The notes beneath the pieces were generated by a model. It had not been told where the DNA came from and did not search any database. It saw only the letters and a list, made by a program, of their open reading frames with translations. A DNA stretch of 64,000 bases, taken from contig DS022282.1 of assembly GCA_000153745.1 (NCBI GenBank), forward strand, positions 230,027-294,026, read 5' to 3'. The stretch is from Rhodobacterales bacterium HTCC2255 (lineage in GTDB: Bacteria > Pseudomonadota > Alphaproteobacteria > Rhodobacterales > Rhodobacteraceae). A program made the translations under genes and the position numbers. How positions within the stretch are numbered: position 1 is the first letter of the stretch; the number at the start of each line of letters is the position of its first letter. Of this stretch, positions 17,072-26,474 are shown piece by piece.

Positions 17072-18376
17072 TTATGATTTTTCAGGTAAAAGCCCTCGCG
17101 GACTGAACCTTAATACCAATAATAATATAATACCCATTGTCATTAATCGCATATGTGCAGCAGAATTTATTAAGTGTAATCTAAGTCCGCTATCTTCGGA
17201 CATCCCAGAGGTTATAACATTCATAAGTAATAATCCAAGTGGTTCAGCTTCTATCCAAAAAAACCAAATAACAAACCCACCAAGTATAGCGCCCCAATTA
17301 TTTCCAGAGCCACCCACAATAACCATGATCCATATTAAAAATGTAAATCTTAATGGCTGATATGATGTAGGTGTAAGTTGCCCATCTAATGTAGTAAGCA
17401 TTGCACCTGCAATTCCCACTACAACAGACCCTAATACGAATACCTGTAAATGCCTCTTAGTAACATTCTTACCCATAGCATTTGCAGATACTTCGTTGTC
17501 ACGAATTGCACGCATCATTCTACCCCATGGGGATTTTAATGCAGTTTCTGATAGCCATAATACAATCAAAAGCATTACTATAAATAATCCAGCGTAACAG
17601 ATTTTAACGAAAATACTTGAAAACCCAACTGGATCAGTACCAAACCAATTGCTCATATCAAGAAACCATTCAGTTGTCTGAAGGTTGACTTCATATGGCA
17701 CAGGCCTTGGCATCCCAATTACATTTTTTACACCTCTAGTCATCCAATCTTCATGTTTTAGGACAGCTATAATAATTTCAGATATACCAAGAGTTGCAAT
17801 AGCAAGATAATCAGATCTCAAGCCTAAAGTAATTTTACCGATCACCCATGCTGCAATACCTGCAAATAGGCCACCAATTGGCCAAGATATAACAATAGGT
17901 AACCCTAATCCGCCTAAATAACCAGATTTTGCAGGATTTATACTTTCAATTGCATGAGTTGCAGGTCCAAAGATATACCTGGATAAAAAGAAACCAATAA
18001 TACAAATAGCTACTATAGAAATTGTTCTATATTTACCTATTTTCATTTTTTTATATGTAAAGACAGCTAAAGCTATTGAGATAACAGCTAGTAATAACCC
18101 ACCAAGCGCTCCCCATCCACCCTTGTCCCAGGCCCCCTCAATAGGCGGCATTGCGACCAATACTGCAGCAAGGCCACCTAATGCTGCGAAACCCATAATT
18201 CCAACATTGAATAAGCCAGCATATCCCCATTGAATGTTTACTCCTAGAGCCATTATTGCACTTATTAGGCACAGGTTTAGTATTGATAATGAAACATTCC
18301 AGCTTTGGAAAAGTCCCACTCCTAATAATAGCAATGCCATGATTGTGAAATATAGAATGTTTCGATTAAGCGTCAT
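17072..18376 (-). CDS. livM: Branched-chain amino-acid type ABC transporter permease LivM
   Basis: A 434-residue inner-membrane permease of the LivM family with about ten hydrophobic segments. Signatures are LNLCLISAIMALGVNIQWGYAGLFNVGIMGFAALGG near the N-terminus, LRSDYLAIATLGISEIIIAVLKHE, SPWGRMMRAIRDNEVSANAMGKNV and VGGSGNNWGAILGGFVIW. It is longer than many LivM proteins through an inserted glycine- and tryptophan-rich hydrophobic region at about residues 75-125. Its ATG overlaps the livH stop in a TAATG arrangement. It is the last gene of the livKGFHM operon. Substrate may be branched-chain amino acids or another amino acid or amide. Confidence 0.9.
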   Translation of the reverse strand: MTLNRNILYFTIMALLLLGVGLFQSWNVSLSILNLCLISAIMALGVNIQWGYAGLFNVGIMGFAALGGLAAVLVAMPPIEGAWDKGGWGALGGLLLAVISIALAVFTYKKMKIGKYRTISIVAICIIGFFLSRYIFGPATHAIESINPAKSGYLGGLGLPIVISWPIGGLFAGIAAWVIGKITLGLRSDYLAIATLGISEIIIAVLKHEDWMTRGVKNVIGMPRPVPYEVNLQTTEWFLDMSNWFGTDPVGFSSIFVKICYAGLFIVMLLIVLWLSETALKSPWGRMMRAIRDNEVSANAMGKNVTKRHLQVFVLGSVVVGIAGAMLTTLDGQLTPTSYQPLRFTFLIWIMVIVGGSGNNWGAILGGFVIWFFWIEAEPLGLLLMNVITSGMSEDSGLRLHLINSAAHMRLMTMGIILLLVLRFSPRGLLPEKS

Positions 18377-19389
18377 TAAACTGACTTTCCTGCAAAAATT
18401 CCGGTTGGTTTAAAAAGTAATACCAAAACTAGTATTATAAAACTTACAGCAAATTTATAATCCGTTGCTAATAACTGCACTAGACCATCTGGCTTCCAAT
18501 CGCCTGGCACAATATAAGCAACAAACTTTTTGTATGGATAAGTAATCATAATCTCTGAAAACGCTATAACAAATCCACCTGCTATAGCCCCTAAAGGATT
18601 ACCTAACCCACCAACAATTGCAGATGCAAATATTGGAAGCAATAGCATAAAATAAGTGAAAGGCTTAAAGGATTTGTCTAAACCATATAAGGTTCCTGCA
18701 ATTGTAGCTAATATAGCAACCAATATCCAAGTAACTGAGACTACTTTATCTGGGCTTATACCAGATAATAATGCCAAATCTTCATTATCTGAAAAAGCTC
18801 TCATTGATTTACCTGTACGAGTTTTATTTAAGAACCAAAACAATGCCATGACAACAATTACAGCAGTAATAACGGTCAATCCTTGAGAAACTTTTATAGA
18901 AACACCTTCTGCTGTGCCTAAATATTGTTTCATAGCTTTTGCTTTTATTATAAATCTTTCACCATCGGCAAATCTCTGATCATTTGGCCCAATTATAAAA
19001 CGTACTATACCATTCAGAACAAACATAATTCCAACTGAGGCAATAAGATATGTTACTGGAATAGCCTTTTTTTCTCTGTAAAATTTATATACGAATTTAT
19101 CTGATCCAAGGAGAAATATAGCAGTAGCTATTATACCAAAGGGTAGTGCAAGAATTGCTGTTGGTAGAGGACCTAGATTAATTCCATATGATTGGAACAG
19201 CCAAGTAAATAATATAACGACCATTGTACCAAATGCCATTATATCACCATGTGCAAAGTTAGAAAAACGTAATATGCCATAAACCAAAGTAACGCCTACT
19301 GCGCCTAAGGCTAATTGAGATCCGTAGGCAATTGCTGGCACAAATACAAAATTAGACATTAGAAAGAACGCGTTGAGTAGATCTTCCAT
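18376..19389 (-). CDS. livH: Branched-chain amino-acid type ABC transporter permease LivH
   Basis: A 337-residue inner-membrane permease of the LivH family. The typical opening GSQLALGAVGVTLVYGILRFSNFAHGDIMAFGTMV is at about residues 23-57. GIMFVLNGIVRFIIGPNDQRF, the cytoplasmic loop RTGKSMRAFSDNEDLALLSGISPDKVV and AIVGGLGNPLGAIAGGFVIAFSE follow. It forms the membrane channel with LivM. GGAG lies upstream of the ATG. An 84-base gap separates it from livF. Confidence 0.92.
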   Translation of the reverse strand: MEDLLNAFFLMSNFVFVPAIAYGSQLALGAVGVTLVYGILRFSNFAHGDIMAFGTMVVILFTWLFQSYGINLGPLPTAILALPFGIIATAIFLLGSDKFVYKFYREKKAIPVTYLIASVGIMFVLNGIVRFIIGPNDQRFADGERFIIKAKAMKQYLGTAEGVSIKVSQGLTVITAVIVVMALFWFLNKTRTGKSMRAFSDNEDLALLSGISPDKVVSVTWILVAILATIAGTLYGLDKSFKPFTYFMLLLPIFASAIVGGLGNPLGAIAGGFVIAFSEIMITYPYKKFVAYIVPGDWKPDGLVQLLATDYKFAVSFIILVLVLLFKPTGIFAGKSV

Positions 19390-19473
19390 TAAAATTCTCC
19401 GCCTTTGATTATATTTAAAGTTAAATACATACCTTTAAATTGATCATTTTTTATAAAATAAGCTATAAACACA

Positions 19474-20178
19474 TTATCCTCCAAGAAAGCTTTTTCTAAC
19501 TTCAGGATTGTTAAGTAAAACCTGGCCAGTATCAGTGAATTTATTTCTGCCTTGTACCATTACGTAACCTTTATCCGCAATATTTAAGGCTTGTCGTGCA
19601 TTTTGTTCTACCATTAAAATTGTGATACCGGTCCTGGCAACCTCTATAATATTATCAAATAATTCATCCATGACTATCGGTGAAACTCCTGCAGTAGGTT
19701 CATCGAGCATTAATACTTTTGGTTGTGTCATTAACGCGCGCCCGACTGCCACTTGTTGTCTTTGACCCCCAGACAATTCACCAGCATTTTGACTTCTTTT
19801 ATCCTTAAGAATTGGAAATAAATCAAAAACTTCATCCATAGTTTTACTTATATCGTCACGTCTTAAAAAGGCTCCCATTTCTAAATTTTCTTCAACACTC
19901 ATAGTTGGAAAAACGTTTGATGTTTGAGGAACAAATGCCATACCTTTTGCCACACGAGCTTGTGGAGATAAACTTGTAATATTTTCACCATCTAAAAGAA
20001 TAGAGCCTGTGTGTATATTAAGCATACCAAAGATTGCTTTCATAGCCGTTGATTTACCTGCCCCATTGGGTCCAACTATGACTGCTATTTCACCTTTTTC
20101 GGCAATTATATTACATCCATGTAAAATATCTGCAGCGCCGTATCCACCGGTCATATTATCTCCAACTAAATAGCTCAT
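19474..20178 (-). CDS. livF: Branched-chain amino-acid type ABC transporter ATPase LivF
   Basis: A 234-residue ABC ATPase. Walker A is GPNGAGKST (about residues 38-46), the signature is LSGGQRQQVAVGRALM, and Walker B is PKVLMLDEPTAGVSP with a downstream switch histidine position replaced by glutamine in MVEQNARQAL, as is usual for LivF. It works with LivG to drive import through LivHM. Its ATG overlaps the livG stop (ATGA), so the two are translationally coupled. Confidence 0.92.
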   Translation of the reverse strand: MSYLVGDNMTGGYGAADILHGCNIIAEKGEIAVIVGPNGAGKSTAMKAIFGMLNIHTGSILLDGENITSLSPQARVAKGMAFVPQTSNVFPTMSVEENLEMGAFLRRDDISKTMDEVFDLFPILKDKRSQNAGELSGGQRQQVAVGRALMTQPKVLMLDEPTAGVSPIVMDELFDNIIEVARTGITILMVEQNARQALNIADKGYVMVQGRNKFTDTGQVLLNNPEVRKSFLGG

Positions 20179-20951
20179 GATGCAGCCTTATTTTTTAATC
20201 CAGTTCCAAGGTAAGCTTCGATGACTTGTTCATTAGATTTAATTTCATCTATAGTTCCTTTTGCAAGAACTCCACCTTCAGCCATTACGATAACAGGATC
20301 ACAAAGTCGTCCAATAAACTCCATGTCATGCTCAATAACACAAAATGTGTACCCTCGCTCTTTGTTAAGTCGTATTATTGCATCGCCAATTGTGTTTAAT
20401 AATGTGCGGTTCACACCAGCTCCAACTTCATCAAGAAAAACAATTTTAGCATCAACCATCATAGTTCTGCCAAGTTCTAATAACTTTTTTTGACCTCCAG
20501 ACAAATTACCAGCTAATTCATCAGCAACGTGTGAAATTTCTAAAAACTCTATAACCTCATCTGCCTTATTTCGTAACAAAACTTCTTCTGCACGAATTTT
20601 TGATGGTTTGAGCCAAACGTCTAGAAGTTTCTCTCCTGATTGTTCACCTGGAACCATCATAAGATTTTCACGAACAGTCATAGTGCTAAATTCATGAGCA
20701 ATTTGGAAAGTACGTAACAACCCTTTATGAAATAATTGGTGGGGTTCAAGGCCAGTTATATCTTTACCGTCTAGATATACTGTACCTTTTGAAGGCTTAT
20801 AAACTCCTGCGATAACATTAAATAATGTTGTTTTGCCCGCACCATTAGGACCTACTAAACCTGTGATAGATCCTTCTTCAATAGTTAAAGAAGCATCATT
20901 TACAGCGGTAAAACCACCGAATTTCTTTGTAAGATTTTTTACTGTTATCAT
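20175..20951 (-). CDS. livG: Branched-chain amino-acid type ABC transporter ATPase LivG
   Basis: A 258-residue ABC ATPase of the LivG type. Walker A is VGPNGAGKTTLFNVIAGVY (about residues 33-51), the signature LSGGQKKLLELGRTMM, Walker B KIVFLDEVGAGVN with an unusual VGAG where most have P-x-G, and the switch histidine is in CVIEHDMEFIGRLCDPVIVMAEG. The YxxVIEHDMxF segment is characteristic of LivG. It follows livK after a hairpin, so it is probably expressed at a lower level than the binding protein. Confidence 0.92.
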   Translation of the reverse strand: MITVKNLTKKFGGFTAVNDASLTIEEGSITGLVGPNGAGKTTLFNVIAGVYKPSKGTVYLDGKDITGLEPHQLFHKGLLRTFQIAHEFSTMTVRENLMMVPGEQSGEKLLDVWLKPSKIRAEEVLLRNKADEVIEFLEISHVADELAGNLSGGQKKLLELGRTMMVDAKIVFLDEVGAGVNRTLLNTIGDAIIRLNKERGYTFCVIEHDMEFIGRLCDPVIVMAEGGVLAKGTIDEIKSNEQVIEAYLGTGLKNKAAS

Positions 20952-20974
20952 ATTGCTGTTCCAGAAATAAAAGA

Positions 20975-20992
20975 GGCCCCATAAATGGGGCC
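20975..20992 (-). terminator. Hairpin between livK and livG (attenuator)
   Basis: GGCCCCAT (20975-20982) and ATGGGGCC (20985-20992) form a strong stem with a two-base spacer. On the transcribed minus strand it is followed by TCTTTTATTT. It lies 24 bases after the livK stop and 24 bases before livG, consistent with partial termination or 3' end protection that keeps binding-protein mRNA in excess. Confidence 0.75.
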
Positions 20993-21015
20993 AATTTTAA
21001 GTTTTATTAATTTAA

Positions 21016-22197
21016 TTATCTATAACGATCAACAGAAATTTTAGCGTCTTTGATTGTTATTTCACGATAATTACCAGCACTTTCACCAGCACCGATTAAT
21101 TCAACGTTAGATGCGCCAACATAATCAATTTCACCACCAGAAGCTAATATTTCCATACCTTTTGCTAATTCACCAGGAAGTATTTGTTCACCAGGTGCGT
21201 TTGCGACATCAAATACTTTACCTTTGTAGTCTGCTGGATTTTTCGAACCTGCTGCCTGCATAGCTAATAGGATAAGTGCTGCAGCATCATAACTTTCAGC
21301 TGCGAACGGAGAAGTAGCATCAAACGAGTCTCCTGCAATTGAAACTAATGTAGCTGCGCCTTCACTGTCAGTGCCAGGAGCTTGACCAAAAGATCCATCT
21401 AAGTCTGTACCAATTGCTTCTGGTAGTGAGTCACCAACCATACCATCTGGAAGAACGAATGTATCGAAAGCACCTGTATCTAGTGATGCTTGAATAATTC
21501 CCTTACCACCTTGATCCAAATAACCAGCAACAACTAATATTTCACCACCCGCAGCAGCTAAAGCACCAACCTCAGCTGAATAATCTGCTTTTCCATCTTC
21601 GTGTGATGCATTTATAGTAACTTCACCACCAGCAGCTTCAAAAGCAGCAGCAAATGCGTCAGCTAAACCTTTACCATAGTCATTATTAGTATAAGTAAGT
21701 GCAACAGAGTTATATCCCCGTTCCATAATGATATCGCTCATAACAACTCCCTGGCGAGCATCAGAAGGCGCCGTACGGAAGAATAAACCATTGTCTTCAA
21801 TTGTTGAAAGAGCTGGTGATGTCGCTGAAGGTGATATCATTACCATTCCATTTGGCATAGCAACATTTGTCAAAGTTGCTGTAGTTACACCAGAACAATC
21901 GCCACCAACAATACCTGAAACTTTATCTGAAGTGATCAAACGTTCTGCTGCTGCAGTCGCAGCACCAGCATCCACGCAAGTAGTATCAGCACGAATTGCA
22001 GTTACTGTTGAACCATTCATGAATGAACCAGATGCAGATACTTCAGCTATAGCTGCTTCAGCACCAGGCCCCATTTGTGCTACTAAACTTTCAATTGGCC
22101 CTGTAAAGCCAAGGAATACTCCAATTTTAACATCGTCTGCAGAAACTGCAGTTGCCATAGCTGCAGAAGCTACAGTCGCTAAAAGTAATTTTTTCAT
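21016..22197 (-). CDS. livK: Branched-chain amino-acid type ABC transporter substrate-binding protein LivK
   Basis: A 393-residue periplasmic binding protein of the LivJ/LivK type. The signal peptide MKKLLLATVASAAMATAVSA is followed by DDVKIGVFLGFTGPIESLVAQMGPGAEAAIAEV. Further family segments are SGIVGGDCSGVTTATLTNVAMPNGMVMISPSATSPALS, YGKGLADAFAAAFEAAGG and FAAESYDAAALILLAMQ. The ATG at 22197 is preceded by GGGAGA; an in-frame ATG 18 codons upstream would spoil the signal peptide. It heads the livKGFHM operon. The ligand is some amino acid or related amide; the pocket cannot be read reliably. Confidence 0.9.
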   Translation of the reverse strand: MKKLLLATVASAAMATAVSADDVKIGVFLGFTGPIESLVAQMGPGAEAAIAEVSASGSFMNGSTVTAIRADTTCVDAGAATAAAERLITSDKVSGIVGGDCSGVTTATLTNVAMPNGMVMISPSATSPALSTIEDNGLFFRTAPSDARQGVVMSDIIMERGYNSVALTYTNNDYGKGLADAFAAAFEAAGGEVTINASHEDGKADYSAEVGALAAAGGEILVVAGYLDQGGKGIIQASLDTGAFDTFVLPDGMVGDSLPEAIGTDLDGSFGQAPGTDSEGAATLVSIAGDSFDATSPFAAESYDAAALILLAMQAAGSKNPADYKGKVFDVANAPGEQILPGELAKGMEILASGGEIDYVGASNVELIGAGESAGNYREITIKDAKISVDRYR

Positions 22198-22228
22198 TTC
22201 TTTCTCCCAAAAAGATTTTTTGAATGTT

Positions 22229-22251
22229 TTGTGTATTAATAAAATACACAA
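22229..22251. promoter_or_regulatory. Perfect inverted repeat upstream of livK
   Basis: TTGTGTATT (22229-22237) and AATACACAA (22243-22251) form a perfect nine-base dyad with a five-base centre, ending 31 bases before the livK start. It could be an operator or a hairpin in the 5' untranslated RNA. The rest of the 287-base gap up to the acyl-CoA ligase gene is AT-rich with nothing else recognisable. Confidence 0.45.
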
Positions 22252-22484
22252 CTATAATTCTAAGTATTCTAATGTTGAACAGATTATGCTGAGTGTCTAG
22301 TAGAAATTTTAAAAACGACTAAAAATTATATTTAGTTTCGAGAAAATAAAGTAAATTTTAACATTATATTTTAAATTTAATGGATTTTCAGATAATTTTG
22401 TATTTAAAATAAAAAATAATAATACAAATAAACAATTAATAGAATCGAGAATTATTTCATTAAATGATAGTATATGCAGAATGA

Positions 22485-24008
22485 CTAATTTGTAATTTCG
22501 AGTAATTTAATACGTTGTATTTTTCCAGAAGGCCCTTTTGGCAACTCATCAAGAAAATATATACGGTCTGGAGCTTTAAATTTACCCAGTTTTGAACGAC
22601 AAAGCTCAATGAATTCATCCTCAGAGGCGATACTATTAATGGACAGCCTTATTGCTGCTTCAATTCTTTGGCCATAAATATCGCAAGGAATAGCAAACGC
22701 AGCTGCTTCAATTACATCTTTGTGTGCATATAATGCATCATCTATTTCTCTAGGAGATATATTCTCCCCTCCCTTGATAATTAATTCCTTTAATCTGCCA
22801 GAGACAAAAACATATCCATCATCATCCATATATCCTAGATCACCCGTAAGTAGCCATCCACCATTTATAAATGTTGATTGCGTAGCTTCAATATTATCAA
22901 GATACTCAAGCATTATGTTGGGTCCCTTTACAGCTATTTCTCCAATGATATTTACCAATTGATCCGAGCCATCATCTTTTAAAATTTTAACATCATTTCC
23001 AAATGCTATACCAGGTGATCCAATTTTACGTTGTTTTGGTGGTAAAGGATTTGATAAAATTTGAGCAGCTGTTTCTGTTAATCCCATAGTTTCTATTATA
23101 GGTACTCCAAATCTATTTTCAAAATTTGACTGTGTATCAATAGCCAAAGGAGCAGATGCTGATCTACCAAAACGTAGGTTCTTACAAACAATTTTGCTAG
23201 GATCATTTTTCCCATGTAAAAGGTGTGATATGATTGTTGGAACCACTGAAAACCATGTAATTGTATATTTTTCACAGTCTTGCCAAAACTTTGAACTTGA
23301 AAACTTTGGACAAATAACACTTGATCCACCAGATATCAAAGGAGCCATCACAGTCACACAAAGTCCATTTATATGATAAAGTGGAAGAACGCACAGCGCC
23401 CTATCATTTGGATCCAATTCATGAGCAACCGAAGTTGTCCAGCCACCTGCTAATAGACTGGAATGTGTATGAATAACACCTTTTGGTACGCCAGTAGTTC
23501 CTGAAGTATACATTAATAATGCATGATCATCTGGCGTTAAGTCGTGAAATTGAATATTATTTTTAATATTTTCAAATGTGTTATTTTTGACATTTATAGT
23601 TGTTGGGTTTGCATTCGTTTCTTCAAGAGCATTTGATAGTATTTCAGATTGTTCATCATCATATAATATATAATTACATTTACTATGTGAAATTGCATGT
23701 CCAAGTGCCGCTGGACCAGCCGCAAGATTAAGTGGGGTCACCCTAAATCCACCATAAATAATTGCATAAAAGATTTGTAGCGCATTGCTTCCATTTGACA
23801 TGCAGATCGCAACACTTTCGCCTTTCTTTATATCTAACTGAATAAGAAATTTTGAAATAGAAATAACTTTTTTTAATAAACCTGACCATGTAAGATCAGA
23901 GCTATTATCTGAGAATTGATAGCATATCCTATCAGGTGATTTTTCAGCATGGTAGTTCAACCAGTCACGTATAGTACCATCTGGTTTAGATTTAGGTGAG
24001 TAAATCAT
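22485..24008 (-). CDS. AMP-forming acyl-CoA synthetase, sulfoacetate-CoA ligase (SauT)-like candidate
   Basis: A 507-residue ANL-superfamily adenylate-forming ligase. The P-loop MYTSGTTGVPKGVIHTHSSL lies at about residues 165-184, the ETMGLTETAAQILSNP motif at about 310, and the hinge region GWLLTGDLGYMDDDGYVFVSGRLKELIIKGGENISPREID at about 390-425. The catalytic C-terminal lysine is in PKGPSGKIQRIK. It activates a carboxylate to its CoA thioester. It is translationally coupled (ATGA) to a CoA-acylating aldehyde dehydrogenase, the same enzyme pair as SauT-SauS of sulfoacetate degradation in Cupriavidus necator. With Xsc and Pta in this window, sulfoacetate is a reasonable substrate; another short acid is possible. 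Confidence 0.8.
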   Translation of the reverse strand: MIYSPKSKPDGTIRDWLNYHAEKSPDRICYQFSDNSSDLTWSGLLKKVISISKFLIQLDIKKGESVAICMSNGSNALQIFYAIIYGGFRVTPLNLAAGPAALGHAISHSKCNYILYDDEQSEILSNALEETNANPTTINVKNNTFENIKNNIQFHDLTPDDHALLMYTSGTTGVPKGVIHTHSSLLAGGWTTSVAHELDPNDRALCVLPLYHINGLCVTVMAPLISGGSSVICPKFSSSKFWQDCEKYTITWFSVVPTIISHLLHGKNDPSKIVCKNLRFGRSASAPLAIDTQSNFENRFGVPIIETMGLTETAAQILSNPLPPKQRKIGSPGIAFGNDVKILKDDGSDQLVNIIGEIAVKGPNIMLEYLDNIEATQSTFINGGWLLTGDLGYMDDDGYVFVSGRLKELIIKGGENISPREIDDALYAHKDVIEAAAFAIPCDIYGQRIEAAIRLSINSIASEDEFIELCRSKLGKFKAPDRIYFLDELPKGPSGKIQRIKLLEITN

Positions 24009-25414
24009 TTTCCAGCATTACTCCAGTATTTATCAAAGATATCAGAGAGTAAGGGTTCATTATGTGGTATTTCATTTACTATTTTTGTTACATTTAAAAA
24101 GTGTTTCCAGTGCAAATTGTCGTCAATAGAGTTCCCACCCCAACTGCCACATCCCATTGATAATGAAAAAGGCATACCATTATTAAAAGAACCGCCAGTA
24201 GCAAAGCAATGTGCTTGATTAACGATTACTCTACAAGTTGGCAATCTCATTGCTAATTCATTTGCTCTAAGTTGCACTTTTGTATGAATGCCAATTGAGT
24301 GCCCTGCTCCATAATGTTTTAACATTTTTTCAGCTTTAATAATGGAGTCTGAAAAATCTTTTGCTCTGTAAATAGAAATTACACGGGATAGCTTTTCACC
24401 AGAGAGTGGGTAGCCTTCACCAATTCCATCTGTTTCAATTCCAATAATTTTTGTATCTTCAGGGACATTGCTTTCTAAACCTAAAGCAACAATTAATTTT
24501 TTTGCATCTTGAGCTACAGCATCTCTATTTAATTGACCTTTTTTCCACAATCGTTCTGTTATTTTTTTTTGTAAGGATTTTTCTAGAGTTACACATCCTA
24601 CTAAAGACAACTCTTTAATAAACGCATCATAAATTTCATCGATGATAATAAGTGAGTTTTCAGATGAGCATGATGTAGCGTTATCGAATGTTTTTGAGGC
24701 GGCTATTTTTACTGCTGCATCTTTTAAATTCGATGTTTCATCAATAATAACAGTTACATTTCCAGCACCAACACCAATTGCAGGAGTTCCAGACGTATAA
24801 GCTCTGCGAACATTGTTTTGAGATCCTGTAACTATAACTAGATCAGTCTCCTCTAACATTTGTTGGGTTTTTATTTTTGTTCCAGGTGCAGGTATCATTT
24901 GAACGAGATCTTTATTTATCCCACACTTTTCAAATTCTGCATGAATAAAATGTATGAGACGCTCGCACCCAGCTATACCTTTTGGAGATGGTGAGATTAT
25001 AATTGCATTACCACATTTTAAAGAGTTTATAATATTATTTGCGGGAGTTGCTATTGGGTTTGTTGATGGAACCACGGCCCCAATTACACCAATTGCTCTG
25101 GCAATTTTAATAATTCCCTTATCAATATTTTCATCAATAACGCCATAAGATTTTACTTTAGAGATATCTCTTAATAAGCCTAATGTTTTACGATGATTTT
25201 TTGTAATTTTATCTTCTATATTACCCAAACCAGTACTTAAAACAGCTAATGTAGCTAGTTCTTTATTTCTACTTGGCTCCATAATTGCCCAACCAACTGC
25301 TTGAGCAGCAGTATCATATTTTTCTTGCGAACCATTCTTTTCAAAGTCAGTTTGAGCTATTCTTGCTCTTTTTATGATTTGATTTACTTCTTGAATTTCT
25401 GATTGATCTGGCAT
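24005..25414 (-). CDS. CoA-acylating aldehyde dehydrogenase, sulfoacetaldehyde dehydrogenase (SauS)-like candidate
   Basis: A 469-residue CoA-acylating aldehyde dehydrogenase of the EutE/PduP/SauS group. The catalytic cysteine is Cys249 in KTFDNATSCSSENS. Other signatures are GVIGAVVPSTNPIATPANNIINSLKCGNAIIISPSPK at about residues 113-150, GVGAGNVTVIID, and the C-terminal CFATGGSFNNGMPFSLSMGCGSWGGNS with no EutE-type N-terminal targeting peptide. Working in the reductive direction it would turn the acyl-CoA from the coupled ligase into the aldehyde. The product sulfoacetaldehyde would feed Xsc (57173-58951). It follows tctC after a hairpin. Confidence 0.82.
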   Translation of the reverse strand: MPDQSEIQEVNQIIKRARIAQTDFEKNGSQEKYDTAAQAVGWAIMEPSRNKELATLAVLSTGLGNIEDKITKNHRKTLGLLRDISKVKSYGVIDENIDKGIIKIARAIGVIGAVVPSTNPIATPANNIINSLKCGNAIIISPSPKGIAGCERLIHFIHAEFEKCGINKDLVQMIPAPGTKIKTQQMLEETDLVIVTGSQNNVRRAYTSGTPAIGVGAGNVTVIIDETSNLKDAAVKIAASKTFDNATSCSSENSLIIIDEIYDAFIKELSLVGCVTLEKSLQKKITERLWKKGQLNRDAVAQDAKKLIVALGLESNVPEDTKIIGIETDGIGEGYPLSGEKLSRVISIYRAKDFSDSIIKAEKMLKHYGAGHSIGIHTKVQLRANELAMRLPTCRVIVNQAHCFATGGSFNNGMPFSLSMGCGSWGGNSIDDNLHWKHFLNVTKIVNEIPHNEPLLSDIFDKYWSNAGK

Positions 25415-25434
25415 TTGTTACCTATTTTCTTAAA

Positions 25435-25463
25435 ATAGAGGCAGAATAATTTTCCGCCTCTAT
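25435..25463 (-). terminator. Hairpin between tctC and the aldehyde dehydrogenase gene
   Basis: ATAGAGGC (25435-25442) pairs with GCCTCTAT (25456-25463). On the minus strand it is followed by TTTTAAG. It lies just downstream of the tctC stop and before the next operon gene, so it probably acts as an attenuator or RNA stabiliser for the binding-protein message. Confidence 0.65.
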
Positions 25464-25478
25464 ATCAGTTTTATAAAA

Positions 25479-26435
25479 TTAAAGACCTTTTAAAAGTTCT
25501 TCTAATGTTGTTTGACGTTTCGCCCACATATCTAAAACTTCAGCTCTGTTCATAATTTTCATTGGTGAACCACCTGCCTTCATTTTTTGCGCAACACGTT
25601 TATGTTTAAACATTTCAGGAACAACAGATGCTAATTTGTCAATAACTGCTTGTGGAGTTCCTTTTGGTACCATTACACCCCTGAAGTTTACTGATGTATT
25701 ATCAACGTCTAAACCTTGTTCCATCATAGTAGGTACATCTGGTAAAAATGCATTTCGCTCAAGATCAGCAACCCCAAGTATTTTTATTGTACCAGCTTTT
25801 TGTGCACGGAACGCATCTGATAAATTATTAACACCAGCGAGCACTTCTCCACTAATTACGGCTTTCATTGCTCCTGCACCACCAGATTTATTTGGTATGT
25901 ACAACATCTTTACACCAGCTGCTTTTTCTATTTGTAAAGCTGCAATATGATGTCCTACAAATAAACCAGCACCTGAAAATGTCAGCTTTCCTGGATTGGC
26001 TTTTGCAAAATCAACAACATCAGACATAGAATTGAAATTGCTGTCTTTTCCAACTACGAAAACCGCGGGATCAGAACCCCAATTTGCAATCGGTTCAAAG
26101 CTATCTGTAGAATAATCAACTCCGCCTTTTATAGATTGAGCAATAAAGTGTGGAACGTTATAACCGCCCATTGTGTATCCATCTTTTTCTGCATTGTTTG
26201 CAAACCAATTCCACCCTACTCTACCACCTGCACCAGGCTTGTTTATGATAGCTACAGGCATTCCAAGCATATCATCATTACCTGCAGGGATTGTTGCTAT
26301 TCTAGCCTGAAAGTCAGTTGCTCCACCTGCCCCATAAGGTATCATCAATAAAACTGGCCTTTCAGGATATTCTGCTTTCGCAACTCCTGATATTCCAATT
26401 AGCGAAACTGCTAATGCTGCTATAATCTTTTTCAT
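25479..26435 (-). CDS. tctC: Tripartite tricarboxylate transporter binding protein TctC
   Basis: A 318-residue periplasmic binding protein of the TctC/Bug family. The signal peptide MKKIIAALAVSLIGISGVAKA precedes EYPERPVLLMIPYGAGGATDFQAR, the family opening that forms the carboxylate pocket. Next come INKPGAGGRVGWNWFA, LTFSGAGLFVGHHIAALQIEKAAGVKMLYIPNKSGGAGAMKAVISGEVLAG and GTIKILGVADLERNAFLPDVPTMMEQG. Binding proteins of this family take up diverse carboxylates. Here the likely ligand is the acid activated by the downstream CoA ligase. GGGAGGAG lies upstream of the ATG. Confidence 0.93.
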   Translation of the reverse strand: MKKIIAALAVSLIGISGVAKAEYPERPVLLMIPYGAGGATDFQARIATIPAGNDDMLGMPVAIINKPGAGGRVGWNWFANNAEKDGYTMGGYNVPHFIAQSIKGGVDYSTDSFEPIANWGSDPAVFVVGKDSNFNSMSDVVDFAKANPGKLTFSGAGLFVGHHIAALQIEKAAGVKMLYIPNKSGGAGAMKAVISGEVLAGVNNLSDAFRAQKAGTIKILGVADLERNAFLPDVPTMMEQGLDVDNTSVNFRGVMVPKGTPQAVIDKLASVVPEMFKHKRVAQKMKAGGSPMKIMNRAEVLDMWAKRQTTLEELLKGL

Positions 26436-26474
26436 GTTTTTCTCCTCCCTAGAGATTTATGCTGTATTATACAG

